From Candidatus Hydrogenedentota bacterium (GTDB taxonomy: Bacteria; Hydrogenedentota; Hydrogenedentia; Hydrogenedentales; SLHB01), in NCBI GenBank assembly GCA_020848835.1, contig JADLHJ010000050.1:1-43402 (forward strand): a stretch of DNA of 43,402 nt. The letters are read 5' to 3'. Below the pieces are notes generated by a model. The model had not been told where the DNA came from. It saw only the letters and a program-made list of their open reading frames with translations, and searched no databases. The position numbers were made by a program, and so were the translations under genes. Shown in pieces: positions 40,861 through 43,402 of the stretch (positions are counted from its first letter, which is position 1; each line of letters starts with the position of its first letter).

Positions 40861-43402
40861 ATGCCCGATCCCCGCGATATACTCGATTCAATTGGCCAGG
40901 CCGCTTCGCAACGGGTCACCACCGATGCTGCGCAGGCCATCGCTTCCGCGATTAACGAAACCGGCGGGCGCGAAGTGTTCTTCGCCGGAACGCTCAATTC
41001 GAACGCCTTGGTGGCGCAGGTGCGCGTGCTTGCGCGCGGGCATGAAGGCGCGGTGCCTGCGGTGTTCGAAGGACTCAAGACCGGCGAGGTGATGATTCAC
41101 AACCACCCGTCGGGAAACATCGCGCCGTCCGAAGCAGACCTGCAACTCGCCAGCATCTATTCGTTTCACGGACACGGCGTGTACATCGTCGACAACGCGG
41201 TTACGCGCGTATACGTCGTCATCGAACCGGCGACATCCGAGCCGAAACAGAAAGTTGATATCCGCGAACTCTCGCACGACCTTGCGCCGAACGGTCCTTT
41301 GTCGCGCGCGGTGCCGCAGTTTGAGGTGCGCCCGCAGCAGGAAAAGATGATGGAAGCCGTGGCGCAGGCATTTAATGATGACGGCATCGCGGTCGTCGAA
41401 GCGCCGACCGGTGTGGGGAAGACCTTCGCGTACCTGCTGCCCGCGATTCAGTGGGCGCTGCGCAATAAGGAACGCGTGGTAGTTTCGACGAAGACGATCA
41501 ATCTGCAAGAACAGATTATTCACAAGGACATACCCGTGCTGCGCAAAGCCTTCACCGGCGATTTCAGCGCGGTGCTCGTGAAAGGGCGCAATAACTATCT
41601 GTGTTGGCGGCGTCTGCAACGTGCGCTTTCCGAAGCGACGTTATTCAATGATGCGGAAGAACAGAACACGCTGCGCGCGATTGCGGACTGGGCGGAGAGT
41701 ACGAAAGATGGCAGTTTGTCCGACCTGCCTTTCGTCCCCCCAAAGGACGTGTGGAGCAATGTATGTTCCGAAACCGACTCGTGCCGCTTGTCGAGTTGTC
41801 CGAACCCGAAGAATTGTTTCCTGGGCCGCGCGCGTCGGGATGTCGCTAAGGCGGACATTCTCGTTGTGAACCATCATATGCTGTTTTCCGATCTTGCGAT
41901 TAAGCGCGAAGTCGGAAATTTCTCCGCGCTGGCGGTGCTGCCGTCGTATCGCCGCGCGATTATCGATGAAGCGCACAGTGTTGAGGATTCGGCCACGGAA
42001 TATTTCGGCGCGGAGGCCACGCGCTCCGGTGCGCTCGCGTTGATAGCACGGTTTATCAGAATGGACCGCGGGCGCGAGCGGGGGCTACTACCGTACCTTG
42101 CGCTAAAGCTCATCAAAGACAAGAGTAGCCTGTCGTTGCCGGAGATCGAAAAAGTCCTCCATGTCATCGACAACGAACTCCAACCCGCGCTCGCGGCGTC
42201 GCGCGACGCGTTAACCGTGGCGTTTGATTCCATCCGGCAGTTGACCTCTGCGCGTAGCTCGCAGATGGGCCGCGATATCAAGTGGCGTCTCACGCAGGAA
42301 GTTTTGTACGACGACGATCTGCGCGAGATTCACACGGTGTATGTGCTGCCTGCCGTGGAGGAAGTCGCGCGTTGCGCGGAAGCGGCGACACGCGTGCTTG
42401 AAATGCTCAAGCACGTGAAGGCGGAAGACAACGTCAACGAGCCGCCCTTCGTGACGGAATTGTTTCAGTTGGAGGCGTATCGTGATCGTTTGTTGCGCTT
42501 GGCGAATACGCTTGCGGAAGGCACGAGCGAGACACTCGCGCCGAACACCGTGCGCTGGATAGAAATCGAAACCGGCAATCCGAATGTTGTCCGCATTGTT
42601 CGTTGTCCCTTGGAGATCGCGGAACCGCTTGCGGATTGGGTGTACGGAAATCTGCATTCGCTGGTGATGACTTCCGCGACCTTGAGCGTGCGCCGGCAGT
42701 TCGACTACTTCAACGCACGTGTCGGATTGGATCGCGTGCCTGAGCGCGAGCCGGTAGGCGTGGCAATCGATTCGCCGTTCGATTATCAGTCACAGGCCCT
42801 GCTCTGTGTGCCCACGGACCTGTCCGCACCGGATGAGCGGTCGTTTAATGACGACACCGTCGCGAGCGTGCGCGAGATCATGAAGATCACGAAGGGTCAC
42901 GCGTTTATCCTATTCACGTCGTTTTACGCGCTGGATTATGTTCACGGCAAACTCGAACGCGAACTGAACGCGCTGGGGATCACCGCGCTGAAACAAGGGA
43001 CCATGGCGCGAACGCGCCTGCTGGATCGCTTCCGCAGTGATACGTCCAGCGTGCTGTTTGCCACGGACAGTTTCTGGGAAGGCGTGGACGTGCCGGGCGA
43101 CGCGCTGCAGTGCGTCGTATTGACGAAGCTGCCCTTCCGCGTGCCGACGGAGCCGATACTGCAAGCGCGCTCTGAAGCGATTGAAGAGGCGGGTGGCAAC
43201 GCGTTTATGGACTTCACCGTGCCGCAGGCGGTGATCAAATTCCGGCAAGGATTTGGCCGCCTGATTCGTCGCCGAAGCGATCGCGGCGCGATAGTCGTTC
43301 TTGATCGTCGCGTCACGACCAAGCACTATGGCAAGGTATTTCTCGAATCCCTGCCGGGGATTCGTATCGTAGCGGGACCAAGCGACGGGGTGTACATGGC
43401 GC
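40861..43402 (+). CDS. JAB/MPN-domain plus DinG-type helicase fusion, 3' partial
   Basis: Open frame of at least 847 residues running off the window. Residues 1-120 are a JAB metallo-domain with Glu38 and the complete HxHx7Sx2D motif (HNHPSGNIAPSEAD, His80, His82, Ser90, Asp93), as in RadC and JAMM peptidases. Residues 150 onward are an XPD/DinG superfamily 2 helicase: FEVRPQQEKMM, Walker A APTGVGKT (Lys187), four cysteines in CSETDSCRLSSC and PKNC for an iron-sulfur cluster, DEAH box IIDEAHSVED, MTSATLS, and TDSFWEGVDVPGD and FRQGFGRLIRR near the end. DinG unwinds DNA with 5'-3' polarity and resolves R-loops. The JAB fusion is unusual. No strong ribosome site precedes the ATG. Confidence 0.87.
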   Translation, partial: MPDPRDILDSIGQAASQRVTTDAAQAIASAINETGGREVFFAGTLNSNALVAQVRVLARGHEGAVPAVFEGLKTGEVMIHNHPSGNIAPSEADLQLASIYSFHGHGVYIVDNAVTRVYVVIEPATSEPKQKVDIRELSHDLAPNGPLSRAVPQFEVRPQQEKMMEAVAQAFNDDGIAVVEAPTGVGKTFAYLLPAIQWALRNKERVVVSTKTINLQEQIIHKDIPVLRKAFTGDFSAVLVKGRNNYLCWRRLQRALSEATLFNDAEEQNTLRAIADWAESTKDGSLSDLPFVPPKDVWSNVCSETDSCRLSSCPNPKNCFLGRARRDVAKADILVVNHHMLFSDLAIKREVGNFSALAVLPSYRRAIIDEAHSVEDSATEYFGAEATRSGALALIARFIRMDRGRERGLLPYLALKLIKDKSSLSLPEIEKVLHVIDNELQPALAASRDALTVAFDSIRQLTSARSSQMGRDIKWRLTQEVLYDDDLREIHTVYVLPAVEEVARCAEAATRVLEMLKHVKAEDNVNEPPFVTELFQLEAYRDRLLRLANTLAEGTSETLAPNTVRWIEIETGNPNVVRIVRCPLEIAEPLADWVYGNLHSLVMTSATLSVRRQFDYFNARVGLDRVPEREPVGVAIDSPFDYQSQALLCVPTDLSAPDERSFNDDTVASVREIMKITKGHAFILFTSFYALDYVHGKLERELNALGITALKQGTMARTRLLDRFRSDTSSVLFATDSFWEGVDVPGDALQCVVLTKLPFRVPTEPILQARSEAIEEAGGNAFMDFTVPQAVIKFRQGFGRLIRRRSDRGAIVVLDRRVTTKHYGKVFLESLPGIRIVAGPSDGVYMA

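Overview
The window looks like the chromosome of a GC-rich, Gram-negative, probably heterotrophic bacterium of the Hydrogenedentota / Planctomycetota type. This rests on gene content: lipoprotein sulfatase-like enzymes, a DUF4091/GH123-like hydrolase, a ThuA-HEAT-discoidin protein, and a Gfo/Idh/MocA oxidoreductase and a DegT aminotransferase that both carry Tat signals. The phylum is an inference from family content, not from a marker gene. No rRNA, tRNA or CRISPR array was seen.

Layout. (1) 1-4402, chromosome: 3' end of an ammonium transporter with a strong terminator, then a minus-strand run of an exported SAM hydrolase, an endonuclease III-like glycosylase and an FG-GAP protein. (2) 4403-17178, an AT-richer integrated element of about 12.7 kb bounded by a 47-bp direct repeat (46/47 identical). 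It carries an AlpA/excisionase-like protein at the left end, a small serine recombinase, a secreted trypsin-like protease, a minus-strand cargo block (zinc-ribbon coiled-coil membrane protein, HNH endonuclease, PHP-ABC ATPase, small partner protein), an iteron-like putative origin, a primase-helicase, two small genes and a tyrosine integrase at the right end. The att core lies in the 3' half of a predicted structured RNA whose intact copy is at the right end. Three near-consensus promoters share an almost fixed spacer, and their leaders, plus that of the primase, carry hairpins with a GUGA...UUU loop. (3) 17399-38773, chromosome: a TIM-barrel-like exported protein, two sulfatase-like lipoproteins, a GH123-like hydrolase overlapping an enolase-superfamily gene, a VapBC-type pair, the MocA and DegT genes, two paralogous 145-residue cNMP-fold proteins, an SDR, the ThuA-HEAT-discoidin protein, and a three-gene envelope operon (M15 peptidase, membrane-anchored unknown, multi-TM acyltransferase-like protein). 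(4) 38899-43402: a SLOG-SLATT-like membrane protein and a JAB-DinG helicase fusion that runs off the window.

How it fits together. The element looks like a self-integrating, probably self-replicating satellite or integrative element: tyrosine integrase and AlpA-like factor for integration and excision, primase plus origin for replication, and a cargo block that resembles anti-phage defence (PHP-ABC ATPase of the TrlF-like type, McrA-like HNH nuclease). No capsid, portal, terminase or conjugation genes are visible, so it would depend on a helper. The chromosomal part is mainly carbohydrate and sulfate-ester scavenging plus envelope remodelling. Coordinates of small sites were read by eye and may be off by one base.
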